Assembly (NCBI GenBank): GCA_019022495.1
Contig: JAFEKR010000006.1
Span: 1,364,001 to 1,428,000, forward strand
DNA length: 64,000 nt
Origin: Epichloe hybrida
Lineage: Eukaryota; Ascomycota; Sordariomycetes; Hypocreales; Clavicipitaceae
Direction of reading: 5' to 3'
This document shows positions 47,901 to 59,277 of the stretch, piece by piece (within the stretch, counting starts at the first letter, position 1; each line of letters opens with the position of its first letter). The notes under the pieces were generated by a model. The model made no database searches, was not told where the DNA came from, and was given only the letters and a program-made list of their open reading frames with translations. A program made the position numbers and the translations under genes.

Positions 47901-50900
47901 TTCTTTCTATTAGTAACTATACGCATAGACTAGCTATATTCTAGGTTAAGTACTTTAAGAACTATAAGATTATATATATAATTCTAAGAATTAAGGCATA
48001 TAGCCCTTATAGAGGATTAAGCTAGGAAATAACACTAGAAGAATAGGAAGTATTTAATTAAATAAAGGGTATGTTTAATCTAGTAAAATTTTAACCTAAA
48101 AGAGAGATTAATATAATATCTATCTTAAAGCACGAGACATTAAGCATAGTATTTACTATTACCTTTAAGAAGCTAAGCATAAGGGAGGAGGAAAAAAAAG
48201 AGATTATTATAAAGTTTATAGCTATTAGTAAATAGTTAGTAAAACGCCTAAGGATTAAAGATATTATAGAAAATAAGGTAAAAGACTAGTAACCTTACAC
48301 TTAACCTATTTAAGATAATTTAGTAATAACTAAGGGTAAGAAAAAGCTATTAAATAAAGTTAAATAAAGGATTCTTAATTAATTATATAATAAGGTCTTT
48401 TAGAAGAAGGTTAGAGTGCCCTTTTAGGATATCTATTATATTATACTAACACTAGCAGAGGTAGTTAGCAATAAATATCTCTTATAAGCAAAAGGTATAG
48501 AAAATATCTACTACTATAACAGAGACATATTAGGGCTAGCTTCTCCTTTAAAAATATTTAGCGTAAAACTAAACTTAAGACTAATTAATCTAGGGAACTA
48601 AATTAACTTAATTCTTTAATTAATAAAAGAGACCCTTAAGGAAGATAAGAAAAATAAAGCTATAGCTAAGAATAGCTTACTAATAATGCCTTCGCTGGAG
48701 ATTAACATAGCCTTATAGGAACAAATTTAGGAGAGACTAAGAGCTTACTTAGAATAGGGTAAACCTTAGTAGAATTTAATTAATCCTACTTAGATAAACT
48801 TTATACTTAATGTGATTTTAAAACCATAAGCTACTATTAATTACTTATAAGACTTACTATACCTTTAAGTCTAGCTAAATAACCTAGAAAGGGAGCTTCT
48901 CCCTAGGCTTATTAACATAGGATTATAAGGGAATGTAATTATAGAAAGCATAGCTAGGTAACTTAGACTAAGGATTTACCTAATAGATATAATAAATATA
49001 ATATTATTCTTATTACATAGTATTAAGATAATTAGGGAGGTTTAGATAAGACTATATCTAGGAAATATCTAAATACTCACTAATTTCTACGTTAGTCTAG
49101 ACTTAGTTTATATTAGCCTAATTCTTAGAATACTATTTTTTAGACTATTCTAAATATAGTTTAATTACTTAAGAAGCAAAGAGCTTTATGCCTAGTGCTA
49201 CTTTAGGGATATTATTATTATCTTAAGAGTTATAGGAAGTATCTAATAGTAGTATACTAATAAGTAGCTAGCCTAGTAACTCTCTATTAATATTATCTTA
49301 TTTAGTTACCTAGAAACAGAGGAAGATTAAATAGTTTATAAAGGGTTAGAGATAGAAATAGATAATAATAAATAGTTAATTTCTCTTATAATAAGGGAAG
49401 GAACTAATATCTTCTAAGAGGTAATTAAGGATATAATAGTAAACCACACCTAATAACTTAAAGCGGTTATAAAGGATTTTAGGCCCTAGTAATAACCAAA
49501 ACCACCTAATCTTATAGTAAATATAATATATAAGCAAAAAGCTAACAAAATATATCCCTAAGATAACATTCCCTCTAATAGATTAACACTAGAAAGGGAC
49601 CTAAAATAAAAGATAAAGAAATAGGAAGAGGCTAAGTTATATCTAAATACATCTAGGAAGTATAGCGAATATATTACTAGGAGATTCTACGTAGATTTAT
49701 AAGGTTTTAAAATAACCTAGTAATATTTAAATTAAATAGTTAAAGGGGTATAAGAACATTTAATATAAGAAGAAGTTAATGTTTTTAAGGAAATTCTTTA
49801 TAACTAAGAAGTAGCACTAGCCTAGGACTTATTAGAATATAAGAAAGTTAACTTACTAGTTACGCTACTATAAGTTATAAAGGTTATTAAATATAAAGTA
49901 TAGTAAGTAAGCTTAATCCTAATACCTCTTAGGTTATAAGGGAGATTAGTTAATCTTCTAAAGAAGAAGCTAAAGTATAGACATTTAGAGAAGAGTTATA
50001 GCTCTTATAGGAATCCTTATTTTCTTATTATAAAGAAGGACAGAGGGATTTACTTAATTCTATCTGCCACAAAGTATAATAAGGTAATAATATAAAATAT
50101 GCTAATTCCTTAAGGCATAGAAGCATTTAGCAAGAGCTTTATAATATATAAGATCTTATTAATAGTTAACTTATTATCTAGATATAATTAGGTAGTATTA
50201 GCAGAGAAAAGTAAGGATATAATAATGATTTCTACTATAATTAGACTTTTATAGCTTTATTACTTACTATAAGGAGCCACTAACTTAGTAGCTTAGTTTA
50301 TTAGGATTATTAGATAAATCCTATTTAATTTAATCCCTTATATTTACATACCTTTCCTAGATAATATTATAGTAAAGGGACTAATAATAATATATAATAA
50401 AGAGGAGATTATACTAGGAGTACGTAAATATGTGATAGAGTATTTAATTAATATTAATAAAGTTTTAGTTAATATTAAGCTCTCTAGTTACATAGCCTTA
50501 GTGTCTAAGTTAAAGTTCTGCTAGAAATTAGTAAAAATTATAGGATTTATGTGTAAGATAAATAGGCAAAAGCTAACTAAAGTAAAGATTATAAAGATTT
50601 TAGACTAGAAGGTTTATTAAGATTAATTAGAAGTGTAATCCTTTATTAGGTTAATAGGAGTCTACTATATCTAGGTAAAACACTACATGTGGAAGGCAAA
50701 ATTACTAGTGATTTTACTAAGGAAAATAAAGGATTAGGAATAGGGACTAAAGTAATAAGAAGCTATAGATATCCTAAAGAAGGTGATAATAATAGCCCTA
50801 ATCCTTATTTTACTTAATCTTAGACTAGGCTTTAGAGAAATTATACGAATAGTTAATATAAGCTTACTTAGATAGGGGGCTACATTATTATAAATTATTA

Positions 50901-52700
50901 ATGGCAAATAGTATCTAGTTTAATATAAAAGTAATACTTAGACTATTGCTAAGGCTAAGTATAATGTAACTAAGTAAGAATGTTAAGCGGTTATTTATAT
51001 ATTAAGAAGACTATGAATTCACCTTTATAAAGTCCTATTTACATTAGAAATAGACTTATAAGTTCTTATGCATTAGCTTAATAGCGTAGTTAATGACATG
51101 CATAGAGCTCTTATTATATAATAGATTAGTTATATCTTGCTTTTTGATTTCTCTATATAATATATTCTAGGCAAAAAGAACTGCATTATAAATGCCTTGT
51201 CTAGGAAAGGCCCTAGGGCTTTAGATTAATTAGATTAAGAAGTTAAAGGGGATATTAAAGATTTTATTAACTTATATCTTAATAGTATTAAGATAGAGGA
51301 GGATAGTAAGAGGAATTACTCTAAAGAGATATAATAAGTTATTAAATTCTTAATAACCCTTTAAAGACTAATTAATCTTAGTGTAAAGGACTATAGAAAA
51401 CTATATAATAAAGCGAAGAAGTTTTACCTAGAAAAGGGTTATCTTTAGAAAAGGCTAATAGGAATTATAAAGGGACTAGCACTAGTTATTAACGTGCCTA
51501 AATAATAATAAGTAATTATTAAAGCTATCTATAAGGAACTTAGCTATAAAGGAGTTAAAGTGGTTTTTTAAGCAATAAAGTAGTAATACTAGTGGAAAGG
51601 GCTTTAGAATATAGCTTAAGAGATATTAGCATGTTATAAGATATATTAGAAATTCATGCCTTAGTAACTATAAGAACTTTTAGTGCTAGACACGCTAGGG
51701 AACCTAATAAGTAAGATCTATATTAATACTTAGTATCTTCTAATTAATCACGGATATAAGTATCTCTTAGAAGCTAGGTATAACCTAACTAGATAGGTAA
51801 AGGCTACGCTAGTTAGGAATGTGACAATACTAGTAATTAGGAAGTTCCTTTCCTCCTTAATTAGTAAATTTAGGCTTTTCCGCTTTATAGTCTATAATAA
51901 AGGCTTAGAAATGCAAGGAAACCTTAAAGAAGCACTAGTAAATATTAGCATTACAGGGATTTAGATATCTAGGTATAACCTAAAAGCAAACTCGCCTATT
52001 AAAGCTAGACATTAGTCCCTTATATTTACTCTAGCAAAGCTAGGAGAATTAAATAGGCAATAGTTAAAGTATCTTAATAAAGCCCTCCTTATAGACTATA
52101 CTGCTATCTAAGAATTATATAGGAAGTCTGCCTTCTATTTAATCTATAAATAGGAGCTAATTCTACTACTAGAAGTAAAATTCCTAACCTAGAGACTAAT
52201 TAATTAAGATATAATCACTTCTAGATAAGACTTATTTAAGGCATAGGTCTAGATACTTAAAAGGAAAGCTAAGGATATTAAGAAGGTAAGGAAGAAAGTA
52301 TTAGAGTTTAGGTAATACCTTATAAACTAAACTAATAAGAACTAAGCTACTTCTCTTAGGAAAGATTAATTAAAACTAGGGGATCTTATCCTAGTATATA
52401 ATGTCTAAAGGAATATTAATATATTTACCATAAAGAAACTTATAATAAGGTAAAATAAACCATTTCGGATTCACAAACGCACGCTAGTCTCTAAAGCCTA
52501 TTACTTATAAACATTAAATAGGATTTACCTCTTAAAAATAATCTTAGGAGATTATATTAAGAAGTTTATCCTAGACTTAAAAGGCTAGTAAATATCTATA
52601 GCAGATAGATAGCTATATACTCCCTAAGGTACCTAGATAAAGGAAGTAACCCCTAATAAGTATAATAAAGAAGTCTTAGCTATTATACTATTAGTAGCTT
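47900..52700 (+). pseudogene. C1 pol pseudogene (protease, RT, RNase H, integrase)
   Basis: The RT catalytic box FLDNIIVKG is at 50354-50380 (FLDDIIVKG before RIP). The RNase H end is near 51170-51215 (KKNCIINALSRKGPR, like KxNxxADALSRR). The integrase has HGYKYLLEARYNLTR near 51750 (family pattern HGxRYLLxARCDLTGW) and NSPIKARH near 51992 for the usual NxPIERGH. Basic tail to about 52700. No chromodomain was recognised. Many Gln/Trp-to-stop changes. Confidence 0.85.
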
Positions 52701-55700
52701 AGCATAATATATCTAATTAAATAGTTAATAATTAGTATATAAGCTAGTAGAAAAGATCTAACTAGGAAGTAATAATCCTTAAGGAAGAAGAAGTTAAACT
52801 CCTACCTTAGAGGACTCTATACTATAGGATTAAGGTATAGCTACCTTAACTAATAAATAAATAACGCAAAGAGTATATAAAGTACCCTCTTATATACTAA
52901 TAGTGTATAGATTAAGAAATGTTTTCTTTGTTTTTCCTAAGTTTTATTTCTAAAATACGCAAATATTAATTTAGATACTAAAGATTAAGTAATTAAGGCA
53001 TAGCCTAGTAGCTAAATTATCTGTTTTCCTTTATTTACTACCCTTTTCCCTAATAATTAACTATATTTTTCTTTCCTTTATCTTGTATTTATAAGCTATT
53101 TAGAAAAGGGGGAGGTATATTAATTACTAGGTAAGGAGAGTTTTTAAAGTTAATAAAGTTTAGATTAAGTAAAAGGGCTCTTACTACCTCTATAGACTAT
53201 TCCTTACCTAAGAAAGGAGCTAGAGCTCTTTCTTATAATAACTAAGGATAATACCTAGAAGTAAAACACCACTTATAGCTTACTACATAAGACCTATTCT
53301 AGATATAATTACTATAGGCGCCTTTGTAAACCCTAGGAATTAAAACGCAGCTATAAAATAGAAAGCATATATATTTATTATAGAATATAATATACTATAT
53401 ATATAAGTTTAAATAATTAGAATAGAAAATACTATTTAATCTTTTATATATAAACACTAGTAAGGCCTAATAATACTTAGGATACTAAGAAAGAGCGTGT
53501 AAAAAATACCTATTAGAATAAGCTACTTCTATAGGAATAAGGACCTAGTAGTAATAACTATTTTAATAATAAGGGCTAAAGCACTATTAGCCTTAGTGTA
53601 GCTCCTTATAAACTCCTTTAAGAGGTTTATCTTTCTTATAGTTATAATAAGGTAAGGAGAAGCTCCCTTAGGGATATTATTATTATTATTAGTAACGTAA
53701 AGAGAAATCTCTATATACATTAGAATGCTACTATAGCTAATATTAATCCCACTATACACCTAGAATATAAATAGAAACTTGTACTATAGTAATAATAACT
53801 ATTAGCAAATGTTAATTATAGGATTAAATAGCTTCTAAACCTATATAATCTCTGCTAATAAAAGGAGGGCAAAATTTAGTATAATTAAACTAATTAAGAG
53901 TCTTTATTAATGAAAGTTTATACTCTAGAACGCTTACCCTTATAATAGCAGTGATGTTAGGGAGTCTCTAATAAGCTAGATTAAGGGATTTCGCTATAAT
54001 TAATTAGTTATAAGAAATAAGGGTTTAAGAGAGAGAAAGAGAAAAGAAGAAAAGGGCTAAGAATTAAGTCTATAAAGAGGCTGCCTAAATAATAGATAGT
54101 AATAACTAGTAAGTAATAGCTACTAATAACTAATTCACAACACTACAAAGGTATAAATCATAGGAGCTTGCTAACCTCTAAGGGGCACCTGCAAACAGCT
54201 ACTAATAACTATTTATATAGCTAATAAGGACTATAAGAGTAAGGCTAAGACTATAGGAACTATTTAATCTTACTAATCTCTATATTATTATATTACTTAG
54301 ACCTTAAAAGCACTTACCCTTTACTATTTATTTATATCTCTTTTCCCCTCTCTTATTACTCTAACCTAGCTTTACTAAGCAAGCTGCTATTCTCTATTTC
54401 TCCTTTTAAAAACACACTATTAATAATCATACTATTTAATCTAGTTAAGAAATAGCTAATTATAAAGAAAATATAGTTAATAAAAGCGCTTATACTAATG
54501 TGAATAGTAGCACTATTATATACTTTACTTATAGCAAATATCTTATACTATTCTATATTTATATTCTAATCTATAGAACTAAGGGTTCTTTCTTTAGAGA
54601 TAAAGAGAGAAGCACTATAAAGCTTAACCTAGTTAACCTCTATAGTTAGTAGCCTCTGCTATTTTATCTAAGATAAAGCTAGCTATAACCCTTAACTAGG
54701 TTTAAGGTCTATTAAGATAGTAATAACTTTAACTAGGTAACGCTAATTAGACTAGGGTAAGATTAGTTAAGCTAGCAAAACTATTTAATAGATATCTATA
54801 AATTCCTAAGAAAAGCCTATAAGATACTAAGTAAAGACTAGCTTAACTAGTTTAAACTAACTACTATAGGTAAGATTATTATATATAGCCTTAAAGTAAT
54901 AGTAACTATGCTACTATAAATATTTATAATTAAGCTAATAGAAGATTTTAACTTAAATGCTCTATAGTAATTAATTAGTTTAAAAGCTAGGAGACTTTAT
55001 TCTAACTACTAGCCTATTAATATTAAGTATAGTTTAAAGTATAACCCTATTAACCTCCACTTAGACATAAGCTATTAATGCCTTATTATAGGATTTATAT
55101 TCTTTATAAACTACTAGATATGCTTTTTATTTAATTAAAAGTAAAGGTAGCTTTACTACTTTAATAGCATAGAGAAAGGGCAAGTAATAAGGTTTACTAA
55201 TTTTACTATAGGATAGGGGGTAAATTATATAGCTACTAAACTACCTATATAATTTTAAAGTAATTATAGTTCTAGCAATAGAATAGAAAGGGAACTAGGA
55301 GTGTAAATATGCCTATCTAGGGTTTCTATTATAAGTAATTTATTACTAAGTTAAACACTAAGCACTTAATTTACTTTCTAAAGACTAGAACACACTAAAC
55401 TAATATAATATTAAATTTAAATAGTTATATATGTTTAGTAAGGATTTAAGCATTAGTTATTACTTTAAGCTTTATTTAAGAGACTAGATAATTACTAATA
55501 ATATCCTAGACCTAAGGTATAGTTATGCTAGAGCTCTTATAAGAACTATAAGAGTCTTATAAGATATAGCTATAAATAAATTAAAAGTTAGAGACTAGTT
55601 ACCTAGGGAGTTATCCTACTAGAAGGACTTTAACCTCTAATACCTAATATATAATATAATAAAGCGCTAGCTACCCTGTTTTATAACCTAAATAATTAGT

Positions 55701-56100
55701 GAAGGTTTACCTATTAGTATAGTAATTATAGCCTAGGAGAATAAAGTTAGTAATAAGAAATAACTAATTAAATAGTATACTAAAATAGCGTAAAGTAGTA
55801 GACTTTATATCTAGGATTATTAGTAGCCTATTACACGTACCTTTACTAAGGATTCTAAAGTCTTTAATATTAGTATCTAAGAGATATTATAAGAATAGGA
55901 AAGGTAAATATAATAGGATATAGATAATAAGCATTAATAGGAAACTAAGAAGTAAAGATTAAGTAAAAGGGTAAGTTCCTAGGTATTATAAGAGTCCTTA
56001 TTAGAACTATTATCTTTAACTAGATATAAAGAGATACTATAGTCTCTAGCTATAAAACTTAAGGCACTCTAGTAAGGTAGGCAAGGATAGGCATATAGTA
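52700..56100 (+). other. C1 tract downstream of integrase, unassigned, coding-like
   Basis: About 3.4 kb that pol does not explain. Between about 54890 and 56090 the plus strand reads as long coding-like stretches once TAA/TAG count as Gln/Trp, for example LPRELSYQKDFNLQYLIYN near 55600 and NFTIGQGVNYIATKLPIQF near 55200. No signal peptide, transmembrane set or known domain is evident, so I do not call it an envelope gene. The open 76-codon minus frame at 53529-53759 looks like chance. It could be a third ORF or captured DNA. Confidence 0.4.
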
Positions 56101-56843
56101 TTATAGACTAGACTCTTTAATAATAGTAAGTAGTAACTAATAAGTTATTCTAGATAGACATTAAGAATTAGCTAAGGTTATAGCAAATCTATAGAGTTAT
56201 TAAGGAAAACTAAGTATATAACTATAAAACTCTAGTTAAGTAAGTAAAAGAGAACACTATACACTGCCCCCTTAGAGATATAAGATAAGCTATAATAATT
56301 AATCTTCTTCCTTTTCTTAAGTTAAAATAAGTAGCTTAAAGGAAAATAGTTACACTACTACTAATATTATTTATATATACTTTAGTAATATTACCTAGCT
56401 TAGTTTCCTATAGAATATAGCTAGAGATTATTAAAGCTTACTAGTAAAAGAAAAGGCATACTATAGAATTAATTAATTAATATAAGGATTAGGGAAAGAG
56501 AGTAAGCTAGCGAGATTTAAAGTAACCCATACTACGCACTCCCTCACTAACATTACTTACTACTTACTTATAAACACTAAAGACACTAAAGCTCTCTAAG
56601 GAAATAAAAAATCTAGGTCTTTAGCTAGGGAGGTTTCTTTTCTATTTTCTCTTTTTTTTTCTTTTCTATCCTTTTGTTTTTCTTATAAAAGCTTTAGACT
56701 TATATATACTAGATTAAATAATGCCTTCCCTTAAAACATAGCACCCTACTATTAGTTACGCTTAAGAACACTCTAGTTATTACCCTTTTATTACTATTTT
56801 CCCTTTCCTAGGGGCTAGGAAGGGAAAATAGTTAGGGAGGTAT
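56100..56843 (+). promoter_or_regulatory. C1 3' leader with pyrimidine tract, TATAAAAG and hairpin
   Basis: Conserved with C2 14815-15553. It contains a ~60-bp pyrimidine-rich run ending in TATAAAAG near 56690, which looks like a fungal core promoter. It also contains an inverted repeat at 56797-56828 (TTTTCCCTT...AAGGGAAAA, inner CCTAG/CTAGG, loop GGG), and GTTAGGGAGGT as the likely polypurine tract at 56830-56840. Function is inferred from layout only. Confidence 0.5.
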
Positions 56844-57313
56844 TATATGCTATAATATATATGCCTATAAACGCGCGTATTCGCGATAATAAGCACAAGG
56901 GATACAGGGGATCGTAAGGATAAATAACATAATAAGGGATAATAATATTAGTTATCTAGGTAAAGGGACTATTTAATCTATAAAGAGATTACCTATAGCT
57001 AGATTCTTTTAAGGTTCTTTATACACGCCTAACTTTAGATTTTTAACTTAAATGCCTAGCGTTACTATAGCCGCTATTATATTTACCTTAATAAGATAAA
57101 TTAATAAGATTATTTCCCTAACTTAACTAAAAAGTCACTTCTAATCTAATAGACTATTTAATCTAAATTATCTCTATCTATAGAGACTAATTTAGCTATT
57201 ATTATAATTGCTACTATTAAGTTAATTAACCCTTCTAACGTAAGCAGACGTTACCGCTACCTATGACCGTGGGCTAGCATCGTGTCTTTTGGGGTGTTGT
57301 TTTCCGCTTGACA
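56844..57313 (+). repeat. 3' LTR of C1 (470 bp)
   Basis: The inner start is mutated (TATATGCTATAATATATATG). The outer end (GGGCTAGCATCGTGTC ... CCGCTTGACA) is intact. The downstream AAGTAT completes the target duplication. Confidence 0.95.
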
Positions 57314-58332
57314 AAGTATAAGTCAAAGTGTCTTACATTAGGCCTATTAAGCTACTAGTAGTGCTATAGCGTTAGATAGGGGAGTTATTATCCCCTAGCT
57401 AGGTTAGTCTTGTGGTTAGAGCGTGTCTGCTATATTTATTAATGTATCTATTAGTGTTTTTATTATGTCTTTTAGTAGTTATTAAAAAGGACTGTTAAAA
57501 ATAAGACCTATTTTTAGCCCTTTCTAGTTAAAGGACCTTTCTATTACTAGCTTGCATTGCAAGCCTGACAGCTGCACTACAGCTGTTAACGGTCGCGAAG
57601 GTGGCTGTCAATGGCTACGTCGCAGCTGTCAACAGCTGCGACCGACCGTGTGGATGACTAATCCAAATCAATTGTCAATTGTGGATTATTCAATTGCGTT
57701 ATAGCTACAAGCGCAGTCACAACCGCAGCGCCACTAGTAATTAGGTAAGCTAGGGTGATGTAAGCAGGTTACCCTATAGCTATCTTTAACAGCGATTTTC
57801 TCTTTAACTAGAGGTTATACAAAAGTCTTGCATATAGCAAATTAAAGCTAGAAGATAGGGCTTTTATTTTATGTAGGAATATTTTTTTGACTAAAATTTG
57901 GTGCATATAGGTTGCTAGTTTGTATGGTAGTGAGTTGATTTTTTGGATTTTACATATAAATGAATTTTACGGAAAATAAAAAGTAGCCTATAAGACCTCT
58001 TTAGCGGTCTGGATTCACTAATATAGTTAGTGAGTATATGAGAGGAAGAAGATCTTTTTAATCTAGCTAGATAGCTAGGCCTCTTAATCCAACAGCCGCA
58101 TTGCCTGTATAACATCACTAAAATCAATTCTATTAGTATATAAGATATCGTAAAAGTCATCTAGATTGAATTCTATTAGTTAATAACTGCCGAAACCTTC
58201 CGTTGCGTTACGTTAAATATTTCAACGTGGTGGTTCTACTGGTCCCCGACCGTAGAGCCACACCTGTACAGCTGTTGCTAGCCGGCAACTAGCTCCCTAT
58301 ATTTCAATAAGGACTAAAGGAAGTCTCTTAAT
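57314..58332 (-). other. D1 leader, mostly unmutated, with hairpins and an 81-codon frame
   Basis: Between the D1 5' LTR and the C1 insertion. The part at 57320-58060 keeps CpG, CpA and TGG, unlike the D1 gag-pol. It contains a perfect hairpin at 57619-57642 (GTCGCAGCTG, loop TCAA, CAGCTGCGAC), several CAGCTG sites, and CAATTGTCAATTG near 57669. The part at 58061-58332 is shared with D2 at 16299. A minus-strand open frame at 57915-58160 (81 codons) is probably fortuitous. A tRNA-D-arm-like GTGGTTAGAGCGTG lies near 57414. Confidence 0.6.
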
Positions 58333-58549
58333 TATTATAGACTAGCCCCTAGGTGACTGCGATAAGGCGTTAATATAGTATTAAGAGACTTAAGGAGAAA
58401 GGAGGAAAGGTAAGAGGCTATCCCTAGTAGTGCCCCTTATACCCCCTTAGCTACTTATATAAGCCTCCTTTCCTTACCCTAACTGCTTTTACTACTCCTC
58501 TCTCTAACTGCTATACAAACAATGCTTAGGCAAAGCCTAAGCCCTTACA
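58333..58549 (-). repeat. 5' LTR of D1 (217 bp)
   Basis: The outer edge (GCTATACAAACAATGCTTAG ... CCCTTACA) is intact, while the inner edge (TATTATAGACTAGCC) is mutated relative to the other LTR. Same 217-bp length as 38573-38789. Confidence 0.9.
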
Positions 58550-59277
58550 AATATTAATAAAAATATATTATAAATATTATAAATATTTATTATAAAATAG
58601 TTAAGTCCTTTTTTATTAGCTTTTCTAAGGTTTTTTACTTTTTCTTTAGCATAAAAAACCTTAAAAGTTAATATAATTACCTATAATTATACTTAAATAG
58701 CTATATAGCTAGGAATTTCTTTATTATATATATTTAAATTTCTTTTTTATAATAAGAAATATATATATATAAATATATTATTATTAGAGTTTTAATCTTA
58801 TTTATATATAATAAAAAGAAATTTCTTTAGGGTAATTATTATATTTTAAGTAAAGAAAGTATATTAAAAAGAATAGTAAATCTAAAAAAAAAGTTCTTTA
58901 ACTAAAAAAACCTTTATAATTTAAAGAAAAAATAATAGTATAGTTTATTATTAGAATATACTATATTTAGCTACTATATACCTGTAAATAGCTTATTAGT
59001 CTAAATAAGCTTAAACATTAAAAAATTATAACTAAATAACTAAATTATAATAATAAAAAACAGTAATATTAAGTTAATAGAGAAAAATCTAAAGAATATT
59101 ATAAGATATTAATATACCCCACTTATATTTTACCCTAACATTACATTTGTAATGAATGTAATGTATTGTAATGTAATGTAATGTAATGTGTAATAATTAC
59201 ACATTACATTACATTACATTACACATTACATCCAAACCCCAAATATTACATTACATTACATTACATTACATGCTCTG
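58550..59277. other. right arm of hAT2
   Basis: Very AT-rich (58550-59130) with small inverted repeats, then (ATTAC)n and (TAATG)n arrays from about 59135 to the ACATGCTCTG terminus. There is no coding signal. Confidence 0.8.

Larger units (their letters stand above)
45364..57313 (+). mobile_element. Ty3/gypsy element C1 (11,950 bp, complete)
   Basis: 470-bp LTRs (45364-45833, 56844-57313), a primer-binding site at 45838, plus-strand gag with a zinc-knuckle relic, pol with RT and integrase, and a purine tract before the 3' LTR. It is large because ~4 kb lies between the integrase and the 3' LTR. It is the innermost and so the youngest insertion in the nest, yet pol is already destroyed by RIP-type stops. 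C2 at 14807 is a related fragment. Confidence 0.95.
38573..58549 (-). mobile_element. Ty3/gypsy element D1 (about 8.0 kb of its own, carrying C1)
   Basis: 217-bp LTRs at 38573-38789 (3') and 58333-58549 (5'), TG...CA ends. Minus-strand gag-pol lies between about 45300 and 40900; the leader (58332-57314) is on the other side of C1. RT has YLDN near 43007-43018. I could not find a matching 5-bp duplication (TTAAT at left, AATAT at right), so one flank may have been altered after insertion. Confidence 0.9.
37854..59277. mobile_element. hAT-like element hAT2 (about 1.45 kb of its own, carrying D1)
   Basis: GTCCTTAA at 37846-37853 and 59278-59285 flanks termini CAGAGCATTGCATTAC and ACATGCTCTG (TIR CAGAGCAT). 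A1 has the empty site at 8004-8011. Its own sequence is only the two arms, 37854-38572 and 58550-59277, with no transposase, so it is a non-autonomous, MITE-like hAT that later received the 20-kb D1. Subterminal (ATTAC)n arrays flank both ends. Confidence 0.9.

Noticed and set aside
53529..53759. 76-codon minus-strand open frame in C1
   Set aside because: Low-complexity (Ile, Ser, Asn, Tyr) and opposite to the element's coding strand, with an Asn run coming from an ATT microsatellite. Best explained by chance in AT-rich DNA.
52700..56100. Envelope-like gene in C1
   Set aside because: No signal peptide, cleavage site or transmembrane anchor could be seen in the degenerate translation. Position alone is not enough.
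57915..58160. 81-codon minus-strand frame in the D1 leader as a real gene
   Set aside because: Part of it is shared with D2 (16299-16549), where it has stops. It has no recognisable domain and no further extension. Kept only as a note in the D1 leader entry.
59135..59270. Telomere-like repeats (ATTAC)n
   Set aside because: The unit is not the TTAGGG type, the array is short and inverted at both ends of hAT2, and it ends exactly at the TIR, so it is subterminal transposon sequence.
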